DNA from: Prorocentrum cordatum
Lineage: Eukaryota; Sar; Dinophyceae; Prorocentrales; Prorocentraceae
Direction of reading: 5' to 3'
Assembly (NCBI GenBank): GCA_963575745.1
Contig: CAUYUJ010017813.1
Span: 159,868-223,867, forward strand
DNA: 64,000 bases
Shown: piece by piece, positions 43,701 to 50,690 of the stretch
Position numbering within the stretch: the first letter of the stretch is position 1
Layout of the letters: every line of letters starts with the position of its first letter
Made by a program: the position numbers and the translations under genes
Notes under the pieces: generated by a model
Database searches by the model: none
What the model saw: only the letters and a program-made list of their open reading frames with translations
What the model was told of the DNA's origin: nothing

Positions 43701-46371
43701 GCACTGTTGTCGGCTCAGGCTCGTTGCCGAGCACAGGCTGCCCAGCAATGTTACGCATGGCCGTATGGTTTGGCCTCATTCCCACCGCCTGGAGACCCCA
43801 TCCTGGCGGGGGAAGATCATGACCGCGCATAGCAATAGCCATTTCTAGAGCATTACGCCATCTACCACGGGAGTATATCAAGTGTCTCTGCACGTCCTGA
43901 GGACGCACGCTGTCAATGAGAGTCAGAGCTGCCAACAACAGCTCTGAGCTACCGCAAGCATCAGTATCCTGTTCTGTCATAATGTCAGCTTCGATATGTT
44001 CTTGACTCTCAGGATAACCAGTTATAAGTATCTCATGCATCCTCATGAGGGTCTGCAAAAGGGTGCGTGGTCCATATTCGCCTGGAGCAAGCGAACCAGG
44101 AGGTATGAACGGAGTATCTGGTTCGCCTGCAATGAAGGCCTGAACAGATGCCTGAGACTCCATTTCAATTAAGTCTTCAGTGGTCTGGGGATATTCTCCC
44201 ATCAGAGACGGCCTGTTGCCAGGCGGGATTTCGGGCGGAGGTTCGAGGTTCCGTTGAACCTCGGAAGGCGAAGCCTCTATAGTGGTGTCCTCGTCGTCGC
44301 TCTCGTAGGCCATGATGTTGCCTGGGTTCCCGAACATCCAGTCGTAGAAAGAAAGAGGCTGGTTTCCCAGCGTACCGTGTTCCACAGGAGTAAGCTCGTT
44401 ACTGCCCATGACGAACCGGCGGACGTACTCGAGGTAGTACGCGTACAATCCATGACCATACGCTTCGAGCTCGTCGACGATGTCCATGCCAACAACCCAA
44501 GTGAAAAATATCTGCTCCATAGCCTCAAAGTCCTGGAGGCTCAGATATTCAATGGATGGTTCACTTGAGCCAAAATGGACTTCGGTCGACCTGCCCTTTC
44601 CATTTCCCTTCACTGGACAATCTCGCACAAGATGATCGGAACTACCACATTCATGGCATTTGAGAACCTGGCCGTCTCTACCTCGCGGGTTTCCCCGCCT
44701 ACCTTTGCCTTTTCCTGAGGTCTCTCTACGGCCTTTACCACGGCCTTTTCCCCCAAAGAATATCTCATCATGTTGTTCATCTGAGAGCCTCTGGAGAAAT
44801 GCCGCGATACCTCGTCCGTTCAACCTCCGACGACCTCGCTTGCCTTTACCCTTTCCTTTAAAACTTCTACGTATCCTCCTTCTAACACGACGCACTGGTT
44901 TTCGTGTGAACCTCCTCCACCTTCGTTTAGCCTGTTGTAATAACCAGAACAAATGCTCAGCACGCTGATTGTCGTTATCCATATTCATGATATCTGACCA
45001 ATCTAAAGCTTCAACACCATCTGATGATATAGTGTCTGCATCGGTGCCGGAGTCGAAATCCTCGTCTCCCAAGTAGGTGGATACACCGTCGGTTAGGGGG
45101 TTTGATTCCCCCCACAAAGAACGGTGTGGTTGTGGTTCTCTAGAAGGAGGGCTGGTTGCCCAGCTTGGTTGTGATCGATCCCCTGCTAATAAAGCAGTGG
45201 ATTCTCCTGGGTCATCGGCCCATATGCTTGAGGGCCCGTTTCCAGGCTGGGCTTCAGTGGTCAAGGTAGTGTAGAAATTTCCACTACCAGATCCCCTTCC
45301 CCTTCCAAACACAGATCCTATGTTACCAGGAGACCGTTCGGATAGGTGGCCTATCGAACGCATCCTCTCCAGCAACTCATCATACTGTTGTTGTGTTCGG
45401 GGCATTTGGTGATTGAGTGGCTGTAAGAGTTGCATGGCTCGCTGGTTGCCGACGCCTAAGGCGCGGAATAGGATAGTGGTTAGCAGTTGGAAGTTGGGAA
45501 GGTCGAATCCCACCGATTGTGCCTCAAGTCGGGCCATTTCGAATCGGGTAAGGGTGACATCGATTCGTTCCCCGTGAGGCACGTGGAAGTCGATGAGTTG
45601 TGTGCCGGAAGTGAGCTGTCGCTCATCTTCCAGGCGTTCGAACTTCATGCTTAGGAGGAACATGATGTAGGTCACTGGGTCTGTGTGGACCCCATCGATG
45701 TCAGCACCATAGTTGATAATGTCAGGCGGTACCCTCATGGCGAGTGTCCTCGCTAGGCCACCTAGGCCGCGTTGTATTGCGGCCGCTTGGGCCTGTGGCG
45801 TCATACGTCCGCTTGTAACGTTGAGCCATGCGTTGACCTCGTAGATGTACTCACGAAAAGGTACATTACCTTGAGGGTCCCAATATGGGCCATGTGTTTG
45901 CCCATCGGTGCTGTTTTCTCCACGACGCATGTGTCCGATTGCTGCCCCCAGCGCGAACCATATAATAGCGAAAACGACTAGCCCGAGAATGTGTAACGAA
46001 GGACGGTTATGATGCGCGTTGTCGCGCTGGGGTAGCGCCTTGTCGAGTCTTCGAGGCGCTCTGTCTGGCGGGTCTCCCCGCCCCTGCTTCAAGTATTGCG
46101 CTGTTGGCTCGTTGCCGAGCGGTTGGTGGTAACGCACTGATGAAGCGTATACGGTACCAGTCTGGTCGTCTAGACGTCGTACCTCTCGTGTTGCTTCTTG
46201 CTCTTGGATAGATCCTCGTAAACGTACTGGGAGTGGTGGCGCAGGGTGGTAGGTAGTCACGAAGATCGTGCCGAAGAATATGAGGCTAAGAAGAGCAAGA
46301 GCTGACCACACGAGAGTGCGGCCAGCTCCGCTACCAAGTCGAAAGTGAGCCTGGTAGCTCAAATATGGCAT
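37750..46371 (-). CDS. Gag-protease polyprotein with Tpt1-like and RING domains
   Basis: An uninterrupted frame of about 2,870 codons from ATG 46371-46369. A further in-frame ATG lies at 46473, and the frame is open to at least TTG 46530; all three are inside the 5' LTR. Residue numbers below count from 46530. Two hydrophobic helices: TLVWSALALLSLIFFGTIFV (~71-90) and ILGLVVFAIIWFALGAAIG (~178-196). Gag-like core ~215-400 (YEVNAWLNVTSG…FQLLTTILFRALG…YDELLERM). A basic RRRIRRSFKGKGKGKR region, then a CCHC knuckle CHECGSSDHLVRDC at 625-638. A long acidic/Pro/Ser linker with many x-G-N-x-P motifs, each encoded by a hairpin. Tpt1-like domain ~1550-1800. RING-H2 ~2292-2343. Aspartic protease around LIDVGSKINIMG (Asp 2630) with a later ILGLDSM. 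No stop interrupts it, unlike pol. Confidence 0.9.
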   Translation of the reverse strand: MPYLSYQAHFRLGSGAGRTLVWSALALLSLIFFGTIFVTTYHPAPPLPVRLRGSIQEQEATREVRRLDDQTGTVYASSVRYHQPLGNEPTAQYLKQGRGDPPDRAPRRLDKALPQRDNAHHNRPSLHILGLVVFAIIWFALGAAIGHMRRGENSTDGQTHGPYWDPQGNVPFREYIYEVNAWLNVTSGRMTPQAQAAAIQRGLGGLARTLAMRVPPDIINYGADIDGVHTDPVTYIMFLLSMKFERLEDERQLTSGTQLIDFHVPHGERIDVTLTRFEMARLEAQSVGFDLPNFQLLTTILFRALGVGNQRAMQLLQPLNHQMPRTQQQYDELLERMRSIGHLSERSPGNIGSVFGRGRGSGSGNFYTTLTTEAQPGNGPSSIWADDPGESTALLAGDRSQPSWATSPPSREPQPHRSLWGESNPLTDGVSTYLGDEDFDSGTDADTISSDGVEALDWSDIMNMDNDNQRAEHLFWLLQQAKRRWRRFTRKPVRRVRRRIRRSFKGKGKGKRGRRRLNGRGIAAFLQRLSDEQHDEIFFGGKGRGKGRRETSGKGKGRRGNPRGRDGQVLKCHECGSSDHLVRDCPVKGNGKGRSTEVHFGSSEPSIEYLSLQDFEAMEQIFFTWVVGMDIVDELEAYGHGLYAYYLEYVRRFVMGSNELTPVEHGTLGNQPLSFYDWMFGNPGNIMAYESDDEDTTIEASPSEVQRNLEPPPEIPPGNRPSLMGEYPQTTEDLIEMESQASVQAFIAGEPDTPFIPPGSLAPGEYGPRTLLQTLMRMHEILITGYPESQEHIEADIMTEQDTDACGSSELLLAALTLIDSVRPQDVQRHLIYSRGRWRNALEMAIAMRGHDLPPPGWGLQAVGMRPNHTAMRNIAGQPVLGNEPEPTTVPPTPGPPSDAQTPAMQGNLPVPDTPMAIIIGSSTSEEVEGDGCGLDEDDVTILMMDVNGEEEVDFDPDESESSSPSAQAPFAPSSTQQGDLPPSDDPSGIAQEPPQAPSPGAAPAASAASSDENTRRSRSHTRVREEPHPQARLPREWRQAGPKEHALRRGGQLLPYNDPRRRKGEHSAFGKGNPAYRDSDGKAIRGGYQLATNIRRPEIQEARTQLRDIIAARKQYRPHAACGPCSQPFQNHRPGCPVGNNEGLSPNRDKTPHKEGHPQLIPMTQEEIAEVSRRLGILSHLDPKGEEKPTPVPRGLVAMTQEEKDALFSLPSMRGNSPGVSSQSQQPEPTIKDEIKAQRVAEDEERMRTAEDRTREATRKMLEDSSKIYMKRATRPPLPLTSKAKSEPPTPKPSSVPKPKTSPQDPGPDVQMEVPRTETPRPPIGTTPTQASVPKQQPQDPMEERRRPPSRSSSIAKKAAAFERSGYAPAPASPVAARSRRSDEGAMSRGTWVPKIRGSASRASPRGNPPGAAAAASSSSGAAASSATEVPMRGNPPVVQLHRPGDTSFTSGTPNVIRDRLALRKLPPIRSVDETFMKECRKAGILPTSNDILKQLSKALSRICRHAPDKQHNPVWRLESFDDHDGWVNLVELVDRYPWNTGQSRHAGYNPRYDEAKIINEHLCRRSVDQLAAIMMAVVHVREPDGEEKQRLQFKVLMRDSGEPAIFVRASQGHSWELKAPWSLYSYIVLCDQPAGRPAPCPDVAMHGTRWRAFEGIMRHGLSCRPEHNTKKKGTGRSHIHFAPTVRRRAVNSGWDPDSDIIIFVDWRKAMQDGMKFCWSDNGVLLSEGDNGIIEPYYISHVEDLTTGRQWRNPEYLGSRHARVSVATMSAPDRWADVGTSSVKYQWSRDQGGVDPPMGYLHREVGDHYSPTQLGNQPEIYRIFMITESEAGSAAPSRAPSQGPSAVSWQAISTSDLDQIAAALNPDQVEQLADRLYQQDPWAAGQGAMSAMATRNRQAMQGNLPTSGPARFEPMHGSPTQSMHTPRGMTPLGTPPAQSPFGTPVRPATNGTLMERIAAARAEHSTALLNMMPPGTPTSQQGNLPGTPSHHRAGVPDDYRSRVAAAVQQVQSHNLPHPSGQRWRPAWSWEPEGPNPRDPARQRAFIPAFNAHPSMSGGQRPPPAQMNPPLYPDGSRVPNKFVRELADQMHNLTNVRCSDHSMYPHMAFMPSPTSPEVVVQPTAHSISSGSRGVPDYIRQTHHTQQACFRRRQAVQSVRDQSRAAALDVVRNRGSPLRGNSPAVTPTTSMPNVEVQEVLNPTGTPPSAFMPSETVLERQRRVYPRAADVEVFTGMEDTCAVCLEEFQPRDSVYRLRCNHLFHEGCWNSNVVGHVTNQREGDPQQPPCAICRAPGIIASSFPWTGSFSQTPDQSARELRELRSMVEEMASRMLAMQTVPSQQQGYLPEDVRPPMETGYFDQLIPMTAPQQGNLHDTPQMSPQSGGEAEMSLDPDQLRELRARHFQNQMDNTHTTFMLDANNPETDSPSLDLSESSVASAATAARAVNISATNEEFEEWLRYRDHITNEGLQDIALHSYLTLIRRTTREQYMSIRDEYANWREERGDHAQHVSYFQYIDLARMAESESHASVVRGNPPGSTTVPRGNPPTDTADTSETVHIKQPSKTFLDDGGNSILIDVGSKINIMGENTSRKFVQAAEAHGRTCTFEPRSRLNINGVGEGSAPADTVGTFSIACEYQGSAQLDSYKTNIVSGCGKDLPAILGLDSMQDKRTIIVLERGQEKLIFPGKGQVKMELPEGSKIMPTTKLPSGHLSIRCDCFGAAGQPASSSSRTSFQTVLAGEPTPAQERNQLQGNLPQGLMETLAKATMRGDNIDDLETFDCFVARTLALHGGSVPMDAVQSRRKIVMGYTNRELQTVSDARSKGVLKQLMDNPSMLTAFAGQSASEATARCSAELQHLREAQMLADIVGTSSSS
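38300..38690 (-). other. Aspartic protease domain (DVGS active site)
   Basis: SILIDVGSKINIMG carries the presumed catalytic Asp 2630 (codon 38641-38643). Retropepsins usually read D-T/S-G; here it is D-V-G-S. The hydrophobic ILGLDSM downstream matches the conserved strand before the family's end. It would cut the polyprotein during particle maturation. The Val replacement may be typical of this family, so activity is uncertain. Confidence 0.75.
39500..39657 (-). other. RING-H2 finger domain
   Basis: Cys/His order is CAVC…C-N-H-L-F-H-E-G-C…CAIC, i.e. C-x2-C, C, H, H, C, C-x2-C, starting at residue ~2292. This is the RING-H2 layout of E3 ubiquitin ligases, with a longer than usual spacer (NSNVVGHVTNQREGDPQQPP) before the last Cys pair. 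All eight metal ligands are present. It suggests that the polyprotein, or a product cut from it, recruits an E2 enzyme. Confidence 0.85.
41125..41900 (-). other. Tpt1/KptA-like RNA 2'-phosphotransferase domain
   Basis: Motifs occur in Tpt1/KptA order: LSKALSRICRHA (Arg 1559, His 1560), DGWVNLVELVDRYP, IFVRASQGHSW (Arg of the RAxQGHS block), MHGTRWRAFEGIMRHGLSCR, GRSHIHFAP (Arg before HIH), IIIFVDWRKAMQDGMKF and NGVLLSEGDNGIIEPYYI. The four residues essential in the yeast enzyme (Arg, His, Arg, Arg) all have counterparts. Tpt1 uses NAD+ to remove an internal 2'-phosphate left by RNA ligation. A domain-sized insertion (…GYNPRYDEAKIINEHLCRRS…) makes it somewhat longer than standalone enzymes. 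It sits between Gag and protease in one uninterrupted frame, so it is part of the particle polyprotein and not a passenger gene. Confidence 0.85.
44564..44586 (-). other. Spliced-leader relic inside gag
   Basis: The sense strand reads accgaagt followed by CCATTTTGGCTCAAG (44578-44564). The last 15 bases are identical to the 3' end of the conserved 22-nt dinoflagellate spliced leader. The preceding bases match its 5' part with one substitution and one inserted T. It is translated in frame as TEVHFGSS, about 30 codons after the zinc knuckle. Confidence 0.8.
44618..44658 (-). other. CCHC zinc knuckle
   Basis: CHECGSSDHLVRDC (residues 625-638), a C-x2-C-x4-H-x4-C retroviral-type nucleocapsid knuckle, followed by basic KGNGKGR. 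Confidence 0.93.
46321..46336 (-). promoter_or_regulatory. Primer-binding site
   Basis: The sense strand directly after the 5' LTR reads TGGTAGCGGAGCTGGC. TGG pairs with a tRNA CCA end. The following TA implies A73 and U72, the A1:U72 pair typical of eukaryotic initiator Met tRNA, the primer used by Ty1. It lies within the gag reading frame. Confidence 0.7.
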
Positions 46372-46588
46372 ATAGCCTGGCAAATTGCATCCATCGCTCT
46401 GCTGTGAAGGTACAGTATGAGGGGTGGATGAATAAGATAGGATAAGATCGATGTAATGATCTTTCCAGCACATAGCGAACACTCGCGGTGTCCGGGCAAA
46501 TAGGGCGCGCGTGCCTTGGGCCAAAGGCAACGGCGCGCGAGCTATGCTCCCGATACTGTAACATCTCCCAAAGAGCTACCCTTAAAGC
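46337..46588 (-). repeat. 5' LTR, containing the gag start codon
   Basis: 252 bp, partner of 30635-30886 (4 differences). In-frame ATGs at 46473 and 46371 start the Gag frame inside the LTR, the arrangement known from Ty1. No promoter motif is claimed. Confidence 0.85.
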
Positions 46589-46593
46589 GACCA
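46589..46593. repeat. Probable target-site duplication (right), gacca
   Basis: Matches 30630-30634 at the other end of the element. Confidence 0.6.
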
Positions 46594-49500
46594 CTGATCT
46601 GCAATGCGCCGCTCCTCTTTCTCCTCGCGGCTCTTCTGACACGCCAGCGGTACTTACTAACAATCGGGGCTAGCCTACAAAACCCTGGGTCGCAGCCCTA
46701 GGACTGCTTGTTTTTATTATAGTGCACATCTCCCATTGTCCTCCATCCTCCATTTTCGCATACTCATGGACTTCTCCCCTCAGGTCCGGGGTTAACCAAA
46801 ACCCTGGGTCGCAGCCCAAAGATTGCACCCTCTTTGTTTTTGAGCTTAAGGGCACACTGTAAAAACCTAATTGCACATGCAGCCTCGGCCACAGCCAGGC
46901 AGCACTAGATATTTTAGCGACAGCCACTTTTTCCAATACGCATCGACGGTGGCACGATTCCAGCCCCAGTGTACTAGTTGTACCGGTGCTGCACTGTACC
47001 CTACCTGTCCTGCAATACAGCGCGGCACCTTGACACGCTGGTGGTCTCTTACCTTACAGTCGGGGCCTTGACCTAAAGAACCCTAAATAAGGAACGAGGC
47101 CCCTTTTTCCATAAGTTAACCTTCGATTTGCTATCGGAAACAGAAGGAACACCTGAGGCAAGCTGTGAAACACTTAAGAAACACCAAACCCCTCCCCAAC
47201 GAAAAGGATTCCTTCCTCAGGGCCCCGACTGTACCCAGGTTTGGGACTACCCTACAACACCCTGGGTAGCAGCCCCGGGAGTGCCCTTTTTTTCTGTGCG
47301 CACATCACACGCATCACCTCACACAGCTACTCTTGGAGGCGGTGGGCCACTGGCTCTTTGGCTGTGGCAGCGGAGGAGGAACTCTCTACTTAGGTTCGGA
47401 GTTGCCCTATAGAACCCTGGGTCGCAGCCCAAAGACTCAACGTTTTGTTCCAAGGTGAGGGGTAGACCTTAGAAAACCTCTGACAGCACAGAGCTACAGC
47501 AGCACGCGGCATCTCTATGTCAGACGTGCCACTACTGCTGTATCTCTTCTAAGCCTAGCGAACTGCTGTTTAGACCGGCAGCTAGACACGCACGGCTGAC
47601 TTTGGTAAACACCCAAGGCGCACCACCCACTCCTATCAATACTGTAATGTGTTACGCCACACTGCAAACGCAGCCTCGAACACAGCCAGGCAGCAACACC
47701 TCGTCGACACTACGCCACTGGTTCAGTGAAGTATGTCACAGTCTCTGCGTGAGCAACATGCCCTTGCAAAAAGAGTGAATGACAGATCTCAGTGCGCGCA
47801 GCAAAATCTGAAAACACGGTGCTGCATTTCTACTGCTCACCCATCTTGCACACCCCAGACCTGTGCTTCCTGCCAGCCTGTAACACAACAGGCGAGGCAC
47901 ACGGCCAGCCTACACAAAAAGGCAAGTCCATATGCCAACTTAATCAGATTGTCTAAATAGAAGCCGAGGGTGTCACGATGGTGGACTCTTACCTTATACA
48001 GGTTTGAGGTTAACCTACAAAACACGGTGTAGCAGCCCCAGGATGTCCTTCATTACTTTGCGCACTTCACACGCTCTACCTCACCTCGCTACTCTTGGAG
48101 GCGGCGGTGGTTTTCTGATGTACTGAGGTGGTAGCGGAAGAGGAACTACTTAGGTTCGGGGCTACCCTACAGAACCCTGGGTCGCAGCCCAAATGTTGTA
48201 TTTTTCCCTACCTAGGCTCTGCCTAGAAGGGTTCTTACTCTCTTAGCTTAAAGGGGCCGGGCAGTGCTACACGCCCCGGGCGGTTCCCCCAGTCCCCTGG
48301 GAGCGGTTCCCCCCAGTCCCCTGGGAGCTTTAGCTTTAGCTTAGCTTTAGCTTAGCTTTAGCTTAGATTTAGCTTAGCTGTAGCTTAGCTTTAGCTTAGC
48401 TGCTGCTCAGCTTTGGCTTAGCTTTAGCTTAGCTTTAGCTCAGCTTGAGCTTAGCTTTAGCTTAGCTTTAGCTTAGCTGTGGCTTAGCTTTAGCTTAGCT
48501 TTAGCTTAACTTTAGCTTAGCTTTAGCTTAGCGTTACTGTTACTACTAATGCTGCTTTCCTAGGGGTTCCAACTCCTAGGTAGGGTCGCACTAGGATAAT
48601 TTAGAGACTAGGGATAAACCTTAAACACCTACTTGCAGCGCGCAGAGTTACAGCAGCACAAACACATCCCTTTACTACAATACGATGTCAAGTCTATACG
48701 TTGCACATGCAGCCTCGGACACAGCCAGGCGTCAGCCACTTCTTCAGTACACATCGATGGCGACACGCCCACAGCCCCAGTGTACTAGCAGCTCCTCAGC
48801 TGTATTGCTCTCTACCTGACCTGCAATTCACTTCTCCACCCTTTCCCGCGCGGCTCTTCGACACGATGGTCCTACCTTACCATATGCAAGTTTGGGGTTA
48901 CCCTACAAAACTCGGGGTAGCGGCCCGAGGATTGCCTTTTGTTATTGCATTGCGCTCTTCACGCTTACCTCACCTAACTACTCCTGGAGGCGGTGGTTGA
49001 CTGATGTGTACACGCGGTGGTAGCGAAGGAAGAATTCTATAATCAGGTTCGGGGTTAACCTAAAGAACCCTGGGTCGCAGCCCAACTATTGCACGCTCTT
49101 TATTTGGAGGGTAAGGGTAAACCTTTCAAACCCGATTGCAGCGCACAGCGCACACGTGCACATGCAGCCTCGAGCCCAGCCAGGCAGCAATAATTTGGCC
49201 ACAGTCACCTTTTCATTACACATTGACGGCGGCACACTTCCAGCCCAAGTGTACTAGCAATTCCTCTGCAGCATGGTACTCGGAGGCGCAGCACAGCAGC
49301 GGTACCGCCTCTCGCAGCAGAACAGACAGCACACACTCTCATTTGTTCTTCGTCTTGCTGCACCAGGCTATACGTAAGCAATCTGCCCGCGCATGAGCCC
49401 CAGCAAAACAGCCGTTGCAGTGTGTGCTGACTACAGCTTGCGTGATGGCGGAGGTGGTGGATACTTCAGGATGCGGGGGTGGCGGCGGAGGATCTAGACT

Positions 49501-49660
49501 TAGGTTGCCATACAGAACCCTGGGTCGCAGCCCAAATATTGGAAGTTCTCCTGTTGAAGGTTCGGGGTACACCTTGCAAATCATATTGCAGCCCACAGAT
49601 TGCACGTTCGACTTTGAAGATTAGGGGTAAACCTTAAAATCCTACTGCAGCGCTCACCTT
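46594..49660 (+). repeat. Composite repeat family with 'cctgggtcgcagccc' core
   Basis: The core cctgggtcgcagccc occurs at 46683, 46803, 47416, 48176, 49068 and 49518, with variants at 47271, 48025 and 48903. It is usually preceded by ggttcggggttaaccta(c/a)a. A second module, gcacatgcagcctcg…acagccaggcagca, begins near 46874, 47666, 48704 and 49157, and in most copies leads into ccccagtgtactag. A third module, 'aggcggtgg', is near 47335, 48098 and 48986. The modules repeat in similar order about every 0.5-1 kb. I see no long open frame and no RNA-gene fold. Confidence 0.8.
48325..48535 (+). repeat. 'tagctttagct' minisatellite
   Basis: About 200 bp of 6- and 12-bp units (agcttt, agctta) with rare g/t variants, embedded in the composite repeat region. 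Confidence 0.95.
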
Positions 49661-50339
49661 GCACACTTGGGTCCCCACGGGGGCTGAACCCTACGCTGTC
49701 TTTAGATATGGCTGTGGAAAACGCTTTCATTTGTTTTGACCTTTGCACTGTTCGCAGCGTGAACCGATTGAACATTGATATGTTTGACGTTTCATGGTCT
49801 ACTGGTTCGGGTCTCCTGCAATAAGGTACAAGCTGTGTTACCTGGCGGGCGCCTACTATTCTACCTGTGTGTTTTTTGACTGTCTCTCTTTACCGCCCTA
49901 GCCGCGGCGCCTGACGCTGGGCGGACCCCAGTCGGCTCGGAATGCAGCGAATCCTTCTCACCCTCTTCCTCCTCCTCCTCCTCCACAGATACAGTTGAAG
50001 CGGAGGAAAAGGAGGATGTCCAGTGTAAACCCAAGACGAATCAACGATGTTGTTGTAAAACCTCCCTCCAAGTTCCCTCCTTATGGGTTCGTACAAGCAT
50101 TAACACTATTGAGTGAAACGCCCCATTCAAAGACAACCGCCGCGAACCAAAGTGGCAGTTGCGTCTCGAAGTGCCGAATCGCGACCAAGCGCGATTTCTA
50201 GGACTTCAACGCCGCGAATCCATGTGACCGTTGCAACCTGACAGTCCTACACTACGCCAGAACACCATTCCAATGATTTCAACACCGCGAAGCAACGTGA
50301 AAGCTGCGTCCTGACAGTCCTCAATCGCGCCAGAACATC
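49661..50339. other. No recognised feature
   Basis: Moderately AT-rich, mostly unique sequence. Near 50200-50340 two imperfect ~70-bp copies (caacnccgcga…cgtgan…cagtcct…cgccagaaca) mark the edge of the 82-bp repeat array. Confidence 0.5.
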
Positions 50340-50690
50340 ACTCCCAGGACTTGAACCCTAAGAATCCTTGAAACTGTTGGCAGCCATTGAAAGACGAATG
50401 CGCGCGGCCCCAAGGCGAGAGAAACAATCTGGAAAGGCACCGCCCTCCATCCGTAAAGCGGCTGCAAACTCTTAAAGCGAATGCGCGTGGCGCTAAGGCA
50501 AGAGCTACAGGCTGAAAACAACTCGCCTCCATACTCAAAACTGCCGCACACTTTTTAAACGATGGCTCGCGGTTCTGAAGCGAGCCCCATTTTGAGAAGG
50601 ACGCGCCAACTATCCTTGAAGCTGCTGCAGCCTTTTAAAAAGAATGTGCGCGGCGAAGCGGCGAGAGCCACTTTGCCATTCTCCTGCGTG
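50340..50690 (-). repeat. 82-bp tandem repeat array, inverted relative to 23.4 kb
   Basis: On the minus strand the units read gcagcagcttcaaggatag…tcaaaatggggctcgc…, gcagccgctttacggatgg…ctctcgccttggggccgcgcgcattcg and so on. They match the plan of the array at 23430-24095. About four copies. Confidence 0.8.

Larger units (their letters stand above)
30996..46120 (-). repeat. 34 dispersed GNRA-tetraloop hairpins (14 nt each)
   Basis: Sense-strand consensus GCNNN-GNRA-NNNGC, with the two NNN complementary. Starts on the plus strand: 30996, 31174, 31781, 32568, 33195, 33456, 33863, 35187, 35697, 36792, 37050, 38109, 38198, 38733, 38766, 39255, 39828, 40238, 40416, 40656, 40917, 41453, 42060, 42141, 42717, 43428, 43644, 43719, 44211, 44358, 44685, 45151, 46068, 46107. 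Each is a perfect 5-bp stem. Loops in sense: GAAA 23, GCAA 6, GAGA 4, GTAA 1. Ten different stem sequences occur. Near-misses are at 31148, 37844, 39336 (loop GATA) and 45234. In 31 of 34 the 3' neighbour on the sense strand is C. Most encode x-G-N/D-x-P, but some are in the other phases (AGKPA, AGRPA, AGQPA, GEETR, SWATS). Confidence 0.9.
30635..46588 (-). mobile_element. 16-kb Ty1/copia-order LTR retrotransposon with extra domains
   Basis: The element lies on the minus strand, with 252-bp LTRs at 46337-46588 (5') and 30635-30886 (3') and flanking gacca repeats. Gene order is Gag, zinc knuckle, Tpt1-like, RING, protease, UGA, methyltransferase-like, integrase, reverse transcriptase, RNase H. 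Protease-integrase-RT-RNase H is the Ty1/copia order. At about 15.95 kb it is roughly three times the usual copia length; the excess is in the Gag region and in the domain upstream of integrase. Base composition is near 50% GC against GC-rich flanks. The LTRs differ at 4 of 252 positions, so insertion is fairly recent. Visible defects are a Gly at the expected first integrase Asp, a frameshift near 32825 and a TAA at 32616-32618. It carries at least 34 GNRA-loop hairpins and a spliced-leader relic. Confidence 0.92.

Noticed and set aside
46331-46663. A 110-codon minus-strand frame in the 5' LTR, with an equivalent in the 3' LTR
   Set aside because: It overlaps the gag frame in another phase and is duplicated simply because the LTR is duplicated.
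46594-49660. tRNA or snRNA genes, suggested by 'ggttcggggttaacc'
   Set aside because: The phrase resembles a T-loop, but I could not find an acceptor stem or anticodon arm at the right spacing in the copies I checked.
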